64,000 nt of DNA from G965212025 sp965215765 (GTDB lineage Bacteria > Pseudomonadota > Gammaproteobacteria > Poriferisulfidales > Oxydemutatoraceae), in assembly GCA_965215765.1 (NCBI GenBank), contig OZ244118.1, forward strand, positions 1,488,001 to 1,552,000, read 5' to 3'. How positions within the stretch are numbered: the first letter of the stretch is position 1; each line of letters opens with the position of its first letter. Made by a program: the position numbers and the translations under genes. Shown one piece after another: positions 17,794 to 26,691 of this stretch. A model generated the notes under the pieces. That model was given only the letters and a program-made list of their open reading frames with translations. It did no database searches and was not told where the DNA came from.

Positions 17794-20274
17794 ATGGAGA
17801 ACACACTGAACTTCCACTGGTTATGGCCGGGTATTGATAACTTTGTTTTCCCTCCAGAAGTCCCGATTCAGCTTAGCGCATTTTTTGTTGGCCTACTGCT
17901 TATAGTGACGATAGCATTTCTGGCTAAGTCGCTTTTTTCCTATTTTCGTGCCTCCCTGCGTGTTTCATGGCTCAAAAAGAGACTTGCTGGTCTCAAGTCA
18001 GATACAGTAACCAATAAAATGGGGGATCTTGAAGACGCTGCTAAAAAGAAAAAAGATTTGATAGGTCATTTGTGGCTGGAGTTCACTGAAACATTAGTTG
18101 AAGTAAAGAAAAGAGAATCTGTACATCTTTATAACATTCTTGATGCATCACACTTCTTTAATTCATCTACTTTGGCGAAAGGTGTTACTGAGAACAGGTT
18201 GGTTGCAGCTGTGCCCGGCTTCCTTACAGCGATAGGAGTTATAGGTACTTTCGTAGGGTTGCAGTTGGGGCTTTCAGAATTAGATATTTCTTCAAAAGTT
18301 TCTGTTGAGGAAATGAAGTTAGGTGTTACCTCAGTTATTGATGGTGCCAAGATTGCTTTTTTGACATCAGTATGGGGTGTGTCTTTAAGCGTCATATTTA
18401 ATTTTATCGAAAAGCTCCTGGAGCAAAGAATTCGCGCGAAAATCGTCACTCTGCAAGTCAGGGTAGACAAAATATTCCTTCGCTTTAGTGCCGAATCTCA
18501 ATTACAGAATATTGCTGATAGTAGCTCACAATCGAAAGAAAGCTTACAGGGGCTCGCAGAGCGTATTGGCGAGAAGATGCAAGAGTCTCTTTTGCAGGCG
18601 ACACAAGGAATTGAGCAAGGCTTGCAGAACAGTCTCAACAAAATCATGGCTCCAGCTATTGACAAGTTGGTGAACGAAACCTCTGAAGGCAGTCAGAAGG
18701 TTCTTGGAAGTCTTCTTGGAAAATTTATGGATGGCTTTGGTCAGCAGGGTGTAGAGCAAAGGGAGTCAATGGAAGCCTTTGTAAGAAAGATCGAAGTATC
18801 TCAAGACGCCTCAACTGAAAGAGAAAAAGAATTAATTTCAACGATCTCGACTCAGGTCTCTCAGTTGGTAGACCAAAGTAATGAACAGAGAAGAATACTG
18901 ACCGAATTTGTTGATGAACAAATAACTCGAATGGGCGACCAGATTGATAAGCGTGAGGTCGCTTCGGCTGAAAGAGAAAAAGAATTGATTTCAACGATCT
19001 CAATACAGGTTGCTCAGCTGTTGAACCAAAGTAATGAGCAGGGAAGAGTGTTGACCAAGTTTGTTGATGAACAAATAACTCGAATGGGCGACCAGATTGA
19101 CAAGCGTGAGGTTGCCTCAACTGAAAGAGAAAAAGAATTGATTTCAACGATCTCAATACAGGTTGCTCAGCTGTTGAACCAAAGTAATGAGCAGGGAAGA
19201 GTGTTGACCAAGTTTGTTGATGAACAAATAACTCGAATGGGCGACCAGATTGACAAGCGTGAGGTTGCCTCAACTGAAAGAGAAAAAGAATTGATTTCAA
19301 CGATCTCAATACAGGTTGCTCAGCTGTTGAACCAAAGTAATGAGCAGGGAAGAGTGTTGACCAAGTTTGTTGACGAGCAAATAACCCGAATGGGCGACCA
19401 GATTGATAAGCGTGAGGTAGCCTCGACTGCAAGAGAGGAAGAATTAATTTCAACGATCTCGTCACAGGTCAATCAGCTGGTAAGCCAAAGTAATGAACAA
19501 GGAAGAATGCTGACAACGTTTGTTGATGAACAAATAACCAGGATGGGCGACCAGATTGATAAGCGTGAGGTCGTTTCGGCTAAACGAGAGACATTGCTTA
19601 ATGAGGCCATCACGCAACAAGCAGCGGCTATAAGCCAGAGCGCAACTGGTCTGATTTCTAATGCAGAGGAAAGCATTAATATGCACCGGCAAGCGTCAGA
19701 GCAAATACTCCAACAAGGTAAAGCTTTGCAGCAGAATGTTGAAAGTTCCGCTCATGCCAGTGTGCTAGCTACGCAAGGCATGAAAAAAACATCGGAAGAA
19801 CTGAGGTTGACTGCGGATAGATTGAATGCGTTTGGCTCGCATATACGGGAGGCAGGTAACAAGCTGTCGGGAGCCATCACCCATGCAGTAGAAAGCACGA
19901 AAGATTTGGCCAATCAAAATCAAAACAGCTCTGAGCGCATGGATAAATTGCGAGGGCAGTTGCTTGCAGACATTGAGAAGTTTGGTCACCTGTCCGACAA
20001 GATTAATCAAATGATCTTGACCGCCGGGCAGACCTTTTCTGACCTTAAGGGGTCGCAGTCAGAATTCCAGGCGGAACTGAAAAGAAATGTCAGCGATTTA
20101 TCGAATGAAATATCGCAGTTGATAAGTGAATATGCAAAGCAGGCCAATTCACAAACAGCAGAACATTTAAAGGTATGGGCAGGTTCAACAACTCAGTACA
20201 CCGAACAAATGAATAATGCGGCAAGAGCGTTAGCCAGCGTTGTTGATGAGATTCAAGACAAGTCGGCTAGCTGA
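17794..20274 (+). CDS. zorA: Zorya protein ZorA, MotA-like proton-channel stator with long tail
   Basis: An 826-residue protein; the ATG at 17794 is chosen because AGGAG lies 5 nt upstream. Membrane segments are near residues 28-50, 135-160 (AAVPGFLTAIGVIGTFVGLQ) and 185-208 (AKIAFLTSVWGVSLSVIF), the last two being the MotA/ExbB core. The rest is a long, polar, helical cytoplasmic tail. In type I Zorya, ZorA and ZorB form a proton-driven motor in the inner membrane and the ZorA tail reaches into the cytoplasm to signal to effectors. Residues 342-596 of the tail are five tandem 51-residue repeats. This makes the protein longer than the ZorA proteins I recall (about 700-730 residues). The stop overlaps the zorB start. 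Confidence 0.92.
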   Translation: MENTLNFHWLWPGIDNFVFPPEVPIQLSAFFVGLLLIVTIAFLAKSLFSYFRASLRVSWLKKRLAGLKSDTVTNKMGDLEDAAKKKKDLIGHLWLEFTETLVEVKKRESVHLYNILDASHFFNSSTLAKGVTENRLVAAVPGFLTAIGVIGTFVGLQLGLSELDISSKVSVEEMKLGVTSVIDGAKIAFLTSVWGVSLSVIFNFIEKLLEQRIRAKIVTLQVRVDKIFLRFSAESQLQNIADSSSQSKESLQGLAERIGEKMQESLLQATQGIEQGLQNSLNKIMAPAIDKLVNETSEGSQKVLGSLLGKFMDGFGQQGVEQRESMEAFVRKIEVSQDASTEREKELISTISTQVSQLVDQSNEQRRILTEFVDEQITRMGDQIDKREVASAEREKELISTISIQVAQLLNQSNEQGRVLTKFVDEQITRMGDQIDKREVASTEREKELISTISIQVAQLLNQSNEQGRVLTKFVDEQITRMGDQIDKREVASTEREKELISTISIQVAQLLNQSNEQGRVLTKFVDEQITRMGDQIDKREVASTAREEELISTISSQVNQLVSQSNEQGRMLTTFVDEQITRMGDQIDKREVVSAKRETLLNEAITQQAAAISQSATGLISNAEESINMHRQASEQILQQGKALQQNVESSAHASVLATQGMKKTSEELRLTADRLNAFGSHIREAGNKLSGAITHAVESTKDLANQNQNSSERMDKLRGQLLADIEKFGHLSDKINQMILTAGQTFSDLKGSQSEFQAELKRNVSDLSNEISQLISEYAKQANSQTAEHLKVWAGSTTQYTEQMNNAARALASVVDEIQDKSAS
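18817..19581 (+). repeat. Five 153-bp in-frame tandem repeats in the ZorA tail
   Basis: Units start at 18817, 18970, 19123, 19276 and 19429, each 153 bp (51 codons), with protein core ISTISIQVAQLLNQSNEQ and DEQITRMGDQIDKREVAS. Units 2 and 3 appear identical in DNA and unit 4 differs at a few bases; units 1 and 5 are more diverged. This pattern indicates recent expansion that kept the reading frame. Confidence 0.95.
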
Positions 20275-21002
20275 TGAAACGGTTTATGTCTCATCAGTCA
20301 TCAAACACTGATGAAGAGAATCCTTACTGGATTTCTTTCTCGGACTTGATGTCGGCGTTGCTGGTTGTTTTTCTGCTAGCAGTAGTCGCTTTAATCATAG
20401 AGCTCACTGAAAAGACGCAGAATGTTGAGCAAGGCATTGAGGATCTCAAAAAGGCTGAGCAGGCAAGACAGGCCATCCTTAGTGAAGTTAAGGAAGAACT
20501 GGAAAAACGGGGCATAATTGTTGAAATCGCTGATAACGATACAGTTATTCGTATCCCGGAAAGAACGCTCATGTTCAATTCTGGTGATGATGAGCTGCCG
20601 GTTGATGAAGAGATGAATCAAGCGGTTCGAGGCATAGGCAAGGTCTTGCATGCTGCTATTATAAAAAACAAACGTTTCAAGCATCTTGATACGGTGTTTG
20701 TAGAAGGACACACAGACAGCGACGCAATATGGTACAGAGGAAAGAAAAATTGGGGTTTGTCAGTTGATCGGGCTATTTCAGTATGGAAGATATGGGATGA
20801 GGATATAGATGTTTCGCCCAGCTTTGATAGCATGAGGAATGCTTTTGGTCAGCCATTGTTCTCCGTGAGTGGTTATGCTGCGACAAGAAGAGTGCAGCTT
20901 GTTGAGGATACGCCACAGCAAAAGATAAGAAATAGACGAATTGATATCCGTTTTACCGTAAAGCGGCCATCTATAAGCTTGCTGGAGCGGATAGTGGAGT
21001 AA
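20274..21002 (+). CDS. zorB: Zorya protein ZorB, MotB/OmpA-like peptidoglycan-binding stator subunit
   Basis: A 242-residue protein with one N-terminal membrane helix starting FSDLMSALLVVFLLAVVAL. Asp24 occupies the place of the proton-carrying Asp of MotB-type proteins. After a short coiled linker (about residues 45-80) comes an OmpA-like peptidoglycan-binding domain with VEGHTDSDAIWYRGKKNW and LSVDRAISVW. With ZorA it would form the cell-wall-anchored motor that senses phage infection. It overlaps zorA (TGATG) and zorC (TAATG), so translation is coupled. Confidence 0.93.
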   Translation: MKRFMSHQSSNTDEENPYWISFSDLMSALLVVFLLAVVALIIELTEKTQNVEQGIEDLKKAEQARQAILSEVKEELEKRGIIVEIADNDTVIRIPERTLMFNSGDDELPVDEEMNQAVRGIGKVLHAAIIKNKRFKHLDTVFVEGHTDSDAIWYRGKKNWGLSVDRAISVWKIWDEDIDVSPSFDSMRNAFGQPLFSVSGYAATRRVQLVEDTPQQKIRNRRIDIRFTVKRPSISLLERIVE

Positions 21003-22447
21003 TGAGACCATCCATTAGACGGTTAGAGTTCTCAGTATCTGATAAACCATTTGGTAATAACCTTGAGAAAATAAAAAGGTTAACCGGCGAATTAAAGGAA
21101 ATTACAAAGAAAGCGGGCACAGAAAATAAAAAATTTAAGGCTGCATCTTCTGACATCAGTACCACTGTAAAATTAAATAGATATGTTGATACAGCAATTG
21201 TATCAAAAGTCCATGTCAGGGCTCTTGCCATCGCGCTTCCTGATCATGGAAAGCTCATCAAGATAAGAGACAAGCTTTTCGAAAAGATTTATCAACTCAC
21301 GCCTAAGCCCGGATCGCTTCTGATCGGTGCAATGTACCAACATTTTTTGAATCAATTCGATGAAATCGAAGGAAAGGATGATTTGATCTATTGGCTAATC
21401 TGGGCGCGCGGTTTGCGCAATGAGTCTGAAAAGCATGATCGGGATCTAATTTCTATTAATGGGCCACGCTGGCTTGCAACCAGTGCTGTCGAATCACAGA
21501 TTGACTTTGACCAGCAAATTGAGGAGTTGAAACTACATAACTACTCATCTGGTCGATTTATGACTTTATCAAAGAGAATCTATTATGTTGAACAATTGTC
21601 TTCTATCCCCGTCAACAAGAATCATGTGTTACTGAAGGAGCTGCAAAAGCCTGTTGTGTTTCAATCCAGATATGACGATGAGGATATGCTTGGCCATCGT
21701 GTATTGAAAATATTGATTGACAGAGCCCCGCATGAAAAGATTTGTGATTCATGGCGGGATACAATTGTCGCGATTGCTGGTGACCCCAGAGTACCAAATA
21801 ACAGCAGAAATTATATAAAATGGTGGAATCATATAGGCTTACAAAGAATAGCTAAAGTTCGTGGATGGATGTCAAGGCTGGATTTGAGACTGTTTTTGGA
21901 TGCGCTCAAAAACTATTCCAGAACTTCTGGTAACGCTGAATTGATGAGAATGTACCCCTCGAGAAAGAATTTCCTCGAAGGATTGCTGGATGACGGTCAC
22001 ATTACTCATACACGCCTTTACTTGAGTTCTGATGCAGAATATTACTTAAAGGCAAATTTCAAGGCTGAACATTTACCTAACTACTCCAATGTGGAAGGTG
22101 CAAGGTCGATTATTCACGTTCAGTTGGGCGATAGACACATTATTGAGGGGAGCCACTCCTGTTACTTACGGGTCTATGAAAGTTTGGATGAAAGTGCGTC
22201 GGTCTTTGATTACAACAAAAGCTTTGAAACTTATGCCTCGCTAACCGCACAAATGGAAGAATTGATGTTATATAAAGGGCACCATCTGGTCGACAGAATT
22301 CAGCATAATCCAGCTAATTTTTCTTGGCAGAGAAAAGCGGTTGAGGCACTAAATTCTATTGGAGTGGGTATTGAAATGAAGAAAGTACTCACTGGCCCTG
22401 AATATTCATCTTACATCCGTCGCTTTGGTGTTGATACATGGAACTAA
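21002..22447 (+). CDS. zorC: Zorya protein ZorC, EH-signature protein
   Basis: A 481-residue soluble protein without membrane segments. Its place between zorB and a SNF2-helicase gene, and the segment LIYWLIWARGLRNESEKHDRD, fit ZorC of type I Zorya, which carries the EH_Signature domain. ZorC is reported to work as a cytosolic effector that binds DNA together with ZorD; that role comes from the family and not from motifs seen here. It is somewhat shorter than the ZorC proteins I recall. It overlaps zorB by 1 bp and zorD by 10 bp. The gene is clearly more A+T-rich than the flanking housekeeping genes. Confidence 0.85.
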   Translation: MRPSIRRLEFSVSDKPFGNNLEKIKRLTGELKEITKKAGTENKKFKAASSDISTTVKLNRYVDTAIVSKVHVRALAIALPDHGKLIKIRDKLFEKIYQLTPKPGSLLIGAMYQHFLNQFDEIEGKDDLIYWLIWARGLRNESEKHDRDLISINGPRWLATSAVESQIDFDQQIEELKLHNYSSGRFMTLSKRIYYVEQLSSIPVNKNHVLLKELQKPVVFQSRYDDEDMLGHRVLKILIDRAPHEKICDSWRDTIVAIAGDPRVPNNSRNYIKWWNHIGLQRIAKVRGWMSRLDLRLFLDALKNYSRTSGNAELMRMYPSRKNFLEGLLDDGHITHTRLYLSSDAEYYLKANFKAEHLPNYSNVEGARSIIHVQLGDRHIIEGSHSCYLRVYESLDESASVFDYNKSFETYASLTAQMEELMLYKGHHLVDRIQHNPANFSWQRKAVEALNSIGVGIEMKKVLTGPEYSSYIRRFGVDTWN

Positions 22448-25400
22448 GGAGCATTGTCAAGATGCTGTTCGGTGCTTCGGGTCATGACGTGGGCTATAAA
22501 TTTCAGTCTTCTCCTGAAGGATTGATTTTCTATGTAGACAAAACCGAGTCCAAAGCTATCTTGGCTGGAGATGCTGGTGAATGGGTAACAGCGCAGTCTG
22601 TAACTCTTAAAATGCTGGAAGAGCAGGGTGAGGCAGAAGGCATACCAAATGGGTTTATCGTACCTTCTGAAACCGTTGTAAGGCTGGATAACTGGACGAA
22701 TGAAATTCTCAAACTCCCTCAGCACTGGGATGGTGACATAGAAGCAGTTATCAATGGTGTGACTGGAAAGTCCAATTTTTCAATAGACCTGAAAGTCAGT
22801 AATCACAAAGGCGATTTTACCCATTCTTATGAAGTTGATGGGCCACTCCTGAAATTCAGTAAAACAAGACAGTACATTTTAACCAATGATCAGTATCGGG
22901 TTTTTTCTTCTCACAAAGCACACTGCCACAGCAAGAAGTCAGAATACGACAACTTGCTTTATCTAAACCAGTTGCAAGAATGCAAAAAGTCTGGCTGCAG
23001 AATAAAATTGGCACATTTTGACTCGTTGAATGTCAATGTCCCTGACTCGGTTTCGGTTGAAGCCGAGTTTGATGAAATGGGGAATCTTGTATTAACGCCA
23101 TTTATGGGACAGGAATCCAGCCACGAAAGAATCCAAAAAGTACTTGGGCAGATTGCTAAAGATAACAAAAATACATTAAAGGTTGGTGATGAGATTATCC
23201 TGTTCGATGAAGATAAGTTGAAGGCTGTAAAAGAAATAATCTCTAACCGAGTGATACCGAAAGATAAAGTCAAAGATTTTTTGAGTAAGCCAACTGCTTA
23301 TATTGACGCTTCATTGGTAGACCTGGACTTGGGTTTTTCTGTCAGGGTGCATGGTGCAACCGCATTTAAGCACGCTTACTTTGGTGAGAAAGATGAGTCA
23401 GGTATAGATTGGTTTGCAAAAGCGGCATCAACTGAATCAATTTTTGCCGTGACAAAACTCAAGGAATATATCAAAGACAAGGAAACCTTGACCACCTTTG
23501 AGTGTGATTTCAACAATGCCGTAAAGACGGGTGCAGCGACAGTAGAGTTTGAAGAAAAAGAGTTTGATGTCAGTGATCGCCAAAGCGTAGAAAAGACCAT
23601 ATCTGAAATATCGTCTTCATTGTTGCAACCAAAGAAAGAAACGGCAGAAAATGAAGCTGACAATGTCAAGGGTGGAGTAGAGCCGGGAGATGGAGGAGAT
23701 GAAGTGCTCGTGGTTGACATTGATTTGAACGATGAGGATCTGGGTTCATTCTCTCCTGGTGTTGAGGCGAGCATAGATGATGTCTGTACCAAAGAAGAAT
23801 TAGTCTGGAATAACTACGACAGGAGCCCGTATCCACATCAAGAACGAGGTGTCCGATGGATTGTTGGGCTAATGAATTCGCGTACAGGTGGCTGCGGTGG
23901 GCTTTTGGCTGATGACATGGGTTTGGGGAAAACTTACATGGCTCTGTCATCGGCAGATCATTATTACAAAAAGATGCTTGCGGAGGGAAACACCCAAAAG
24001 CCAATACTGATAGTTGCTCCTCTGGGTTTGTTGGAGGTGTGGGAAGACGAAGTAGATAAAACGTTTAGTAACTCACCATTCAAGGATATCGTCTTATTGC
24101 AAGCAAATGCAGACCTACCGAACTATCGGGAGGGTGGTGCGGAGATTCGCGGTTCTTCTGCCGTTGAAGGTGACCTTTCTCCCAGATATTCACTAAAAGT
24201 TGGAAAGAACTTTCTGGCTGACAGATTGGATATGCCTGGAAGACTGATAATAACGACTTATCATACTCTGAGGGATTATCAATTCTCTCTTTGCCTGATT
24301 GACTGGGGGATGGTGATATTTGACGAAGCACAGAATATAAAAAACCCCAATGCACTACAGACAAGGGCTGCAAAGGGATTGAAAGCTGAATTTAAGTTGG
24401 TGGCGACGGGTACTCCAGTTGAAAACAGTTTGGTTGATTTTTGGTGTCTGATGGATACGGCTTGCCCCGGATTTTTGGGAAGTTATCAGGAGTTCAGAGA
24501 GAAATTTGTAAGGCCAATACTCCTGTCTGCAGGAGATGAGGTTGATGAAGTCAGGGCCAGATTAGGAAGGGAACTTAGAATTAAAGTCGGTGCGCTTATG
24601 CTTCGCCGTCTAAAGGATGATAATTTGGATGGTCTTCCCGAAAAGAAGATATATGTGGGCATTACCGGAACCAGCTGGGAATTTAAACCTGAACTTGGTA
24701 AAGAAATGTCTGGATATCAACTAGAAGTTTATGACGCAGCTGTCGCCAGTCAGCTTGAGTCTGATGAGAGCCACGTTTTGTCTACCCTGCAACGATTGAG
24801 AGACAGCTCATTACATCCAAGGCTGGTTGATGCGGGCAGATTAGAAATCGTAAAAGATAAAAAGTCAGCAAAGGCGGTTTTTAATGAATCAGGGAAGCTG
24901 AATGCGCTGATCTCTACTTTGGATTTAATCAAACTTAATGGTGAGAAGTGCATTATTTTTTGTGTTAATAAAAGACTGCAAGCATTTTTAAGCGTTTCTC
25001 TCGGTATGTTGTATAGGCTCGATCCTTTGTCTGTAATCAATGGCGATGCCAAAGCTGTTGCAAAGCGAAAGTCTGTCCCGACACGAAAATCCATGATTGC
25101 TGATTTTGAGGAGAGAGAAGGGTTTAATGTAATTATCATGTCTCCAATTGCCGCTGGTGTTGGGTTGACCGTAATTGGTGCGAACCATGTAATACATTTA
25201 GAACGTCATTGGAATCCAGCCAAGGAAGCTCAGGCTACAGATCGAGTTTACCGGATAGGTCAAAAGAGAGATGTACACATTTACCTTCCATTGCTTCTAC
25301 ACCCGGAAGTTGAGTCATTCGATGTGAATCTACACCGATTGCTTGCTGCCAAAACAATGTTGAAGGATGCAGTAATAACGCCAGAGGGTGTGCTTCCCAA

Positions 25401-25890
25401 CCCTGGTGGGTTTGGGGATATAGAAGCACTGGTCAGCAATCCAATAACATTTGATGATTGCTTGAAATTAAGCTGGCAGCAATTTGAAGCGTTAGCAGTA
25501 GAGCTGCTAACCAGGGAGTTGGGTGCCGGAAATGCGTGGCTAACCAAATCAGGAAATGACTTTGGTGCCGATGGTGTTTTGGTGACAGGTGATCAGATTG
25601 TTCTGATTCAAGTCAAGCATACCGGTGGTAAGTATGATGGATATAAAGCCATTCAAGAGGTGGTTGGGGCTAAGCCTGTTTACGAGTCGTCAATGAAGAA
25701 AACAGTACGTGGTCTTTATTTCCTTACGAATGCAACCAAATTGTCAACCCGAACCCGTACTATAGGGGAGGATTGTTCAGTAGAAATTTGTGCAGGTGCG
25801 GAGCTTGCGGAACTCATCCAGCGGCATCACATTTCATATAAAGAAATTTTATCTCGTCTGGATAAACCTCGATTTGTCGCCGGTAGTTAG
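22438..25890 (+). CDS. zorD: Zorya protein ZorD, SNF2-type helicase with C-terminal Mrr-like nuclease domain
   Basis: A 1150-residue effector. Residues 1 to about 460 have no recognised motif. A Swi2/Snf2 helicase core follows: Walker A DDMGLGKT (Lys498), DEAQ at 629-632, ATGTPVENS near 660, and motif VI QATDRVYRIGQKRDVHIY near 930. After about residue 1015 an Mrr-like restriction endonuclease fold is indicated by FEALAVELL, Asp1045 in FGADGV, and Gln1058-x-Lys1060 in IQVKHTG, the D...QxK catalytic pattern. This suits a nuclease that degrades phage DNA after the ZorAB motor is triggered. It is the last gene of the operon; a diverged copy of the gmaS 3' end begins 15 bp after its stop. Confidence 0.92.
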   Translation: MELRSIVKMLFGASGHDVGYKFQSSPEGLIFYVDKTESKAILAGDAGEWVTAQSVTLKMLEEQGEAEGIPNGFIVPSETVVRLDNWTNEILKLPQHWDGDIEAVINGVTGKSNFSIDLKVSNHKGDFTHSYEVDGPLLKFSKTRQYILTNDQYRVFSSHKAHCHSKKSEYDNLLYLNQLQECKKSGCRIKLAHFDSLNVNVPDSVSVEAEFDEMGNLVLTPFMGQESSHERIQKVLGQIAKDNKNTLKVGDEIILFDEDKLKAVKEIISNRVIPKDKVKDFLSKPTAYIDASLVDLDLGFSVRVHGATAFKHAYFGEKDESGIDWFAKAASTESIFAVTKLKEYIKDKETLTTFECDFNNAVKTGAATVEFEEKEFDVSDRQSVEKTISEISSSLLQPKKETAENEADNVKGGVEPGDGGDEVLVVDIDLNDEDLGSFSPGVEASIDDVCTKEELVWNNYDRSPYPHQERGVRWIVGLMNSRTGGCGGLLADDMGLGKTYMALSSADHYYKKMLAEGNTQKPILIVAPLGLLEVWEDEVDKTFSNSPFKDIVLLQANADLPNYREGGAEIRGSSAVEGDLSPRYSLKVGKNFLADRLDMPGRLIITTYHTLRDYQFSLCLIDWGMVIFDEAQNIKNPNALQTRAAKGLKAEFKLVATGTPVENSLVDFWCLMDTACPGFLGSYQEFREKFVRPILLSAGDEVDEVRARLGRELRIKVGALMLRRLKDDNLDGLPEKKIYVGITGTSWEFKPELGKEMSGYQLEVYDAAVASQLESDESHVLSTLQRLRDSSLHPRLVDAGRLEIVKDKKSAKAVFNESGKLNALISTLDLIKLNGEKCIIFCVNKRLQAFLSVSLGMLYRLDPLSVINGDAKAVAKRKSVPTRKSMIADFEEREGFNVIIMSPIAAGVGLTVIGANHVIHLERHWNPAKEAQATDRVYRIGQKRDVHIYLPLLLHPEVESFDVNLHRLLAAKTMLKDAVITPEGVLPNPGGFGDIEALVSNPITFDDCLKLSWQQFEALAVELLTRELGAGNAWLTKSGNDFGADGVLVTGDQIVLIQVKHTGGKYDGYKAIQEVVGAKPVYESSMKKTVRGLYFLTNATKLSTRTRTIGEDCSVEICAGAELAELIQRHHISYKEILSRLDKPRFVAGS

Positions 25891-25904
25891 CCAGCACTGT
25901 TCTT

Positions 25905-26040
25905 CTTTGAACTGAGCGCGCTCCGGGAAAGCGTTTGGTGACGAGCTGGTTGATGCGTACACCAAGCTCAAGACGAGGAAATGTAACGACTTCGGTGATA
26001 GTCAGAGCGACAGAGAGAGACAAAGCACGCTGAACTGTCA
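25905..26040 (+). pseudogene. gmaS 3' fragment
   Basis: About 136 bp resembling the last codons of gmaS (compare 16088-16225), with several substitutions; the gmaS stop TAG is lost (CAG at the equivalent place). It follows zorD immediately and has no start of its own, so it is a remnant within the right-hand repeat. Confidence 0.8.
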
Positions 26041-26082
26041 GTTGGTTCCTCGTGACTCCTCGTGACAGCGAACGCTCATCAT

Positions 26083-26343
26083 TCAAGAAGGCTTTGGGGA
26101 AGAACCCCAAAAATATCGGCCCATTCCGATCAGACTGGTGAAGAACCAGACAACCTGAATAATGAAAGCTGACAAATTGAAGTCGTAGAGCAACGATATC
26201 CCGACCATGACCGGGCCAAGTATGTTGGCTAGCAAATACCAAATGTTGTTGCTGGCTAATTTCCCTATTTGTAACAGGAAGTACGTGAGCAAGATCAACC
26301 CGACGCCAATATTTCCCAATAAATCGTGTGGTGCATATTCCAT
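26083..26343 (-). CDS. Small membrane protein, CBU_0592-like (right copy)
   Basis: An 86-residue intact paralogue of the gene at 16968-17228, starting MEYAPHDLLGNIG with GAGAGAAAATAAA before the ATG at 26343. It keeps the same hydrophobic segments and the ending GRYFWGSSPKPS; differences are mostly conservative, which suggests both copies are or were functional. Function unknown. It runs toward zorD and is separated from it by the gmaS fragment. Confidence 0.8.
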   Translation of the reverse strand: MEYAPHDLLGNIGVGLILLTYFLLQIGKLASNNIWYLLANILGPVMVGISLLYDFNLSAFIIQVVWFFTSLIGMGRYFWGSSPKPS

Positions 26344-26691
26344 TTTATTTTCTCTCGTTTGAGGCTCGGTGGTTTTGCGGCAAAAAGTTGCCCGGATCGC
26401 TCTTTTCTTGCCTCCAGAAATGGCGGTCGGGAAGTTTGCCACAAGCCTGAACGCTCATGCCAAATCCGGGGAGAAAAATTTCTGCAGGCAGAGCCATGTT
26501 TGCCCGTGTCATCATGAGGCGGTTATTTACGGCCGATGCGATATGCCTTGCGTGGCGGGGTTCAAGCTTTTAGCTGTCTGGTGACCTTGTGTGCCCGTGT
26601 GGTGTGCAACTGAAGCGGAGCCAGGGTTTCTGCCTGTGCTTGCGTATGCCCGGGGATTGGCGGTTCGTGACTTGCGACACACACTCCCGGT
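26344..26691. other. Spacer between right repeat and rimK
   Basis: To 26508 this is the duplicated upstream region of the small membrane gene. From 26509 to 26691 I see no gene, hairpin or repeat that I can support. Confidence 0.5.

Larger units (their letters stand above)
25905..26508 (+). repeat. Right-hand diverged copy of the gmaS tail plus small membrane gene
   Basis: About 600 bp here match the left flank of the Zorya operon in direct orientation: the gmaS 3' end (left 16088 onward), the complete CBU_0592-like gene and its upstream region ending in GTTTGCCCGTG (left 17383-17393, right 26498-26508). Differences are scattered through the whole length, so the copies are old or came from a related strain. 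The tandem array present on the left is absent here. Confidence 0.88.

Noticed and set aside
18725..19465. 246-codon minus-strand ORF with repeats inside zorA
   Set aside because: Antisense shadow of the zorA 153-bp repeats; the plus frame has clear MotA-type domains.
17794..21002. Flagellar stator motAB
   Set aside because: The long ZorA tail and the overlapping zorC and zorD genes identify Zorya; no flagellar genes are nearby.
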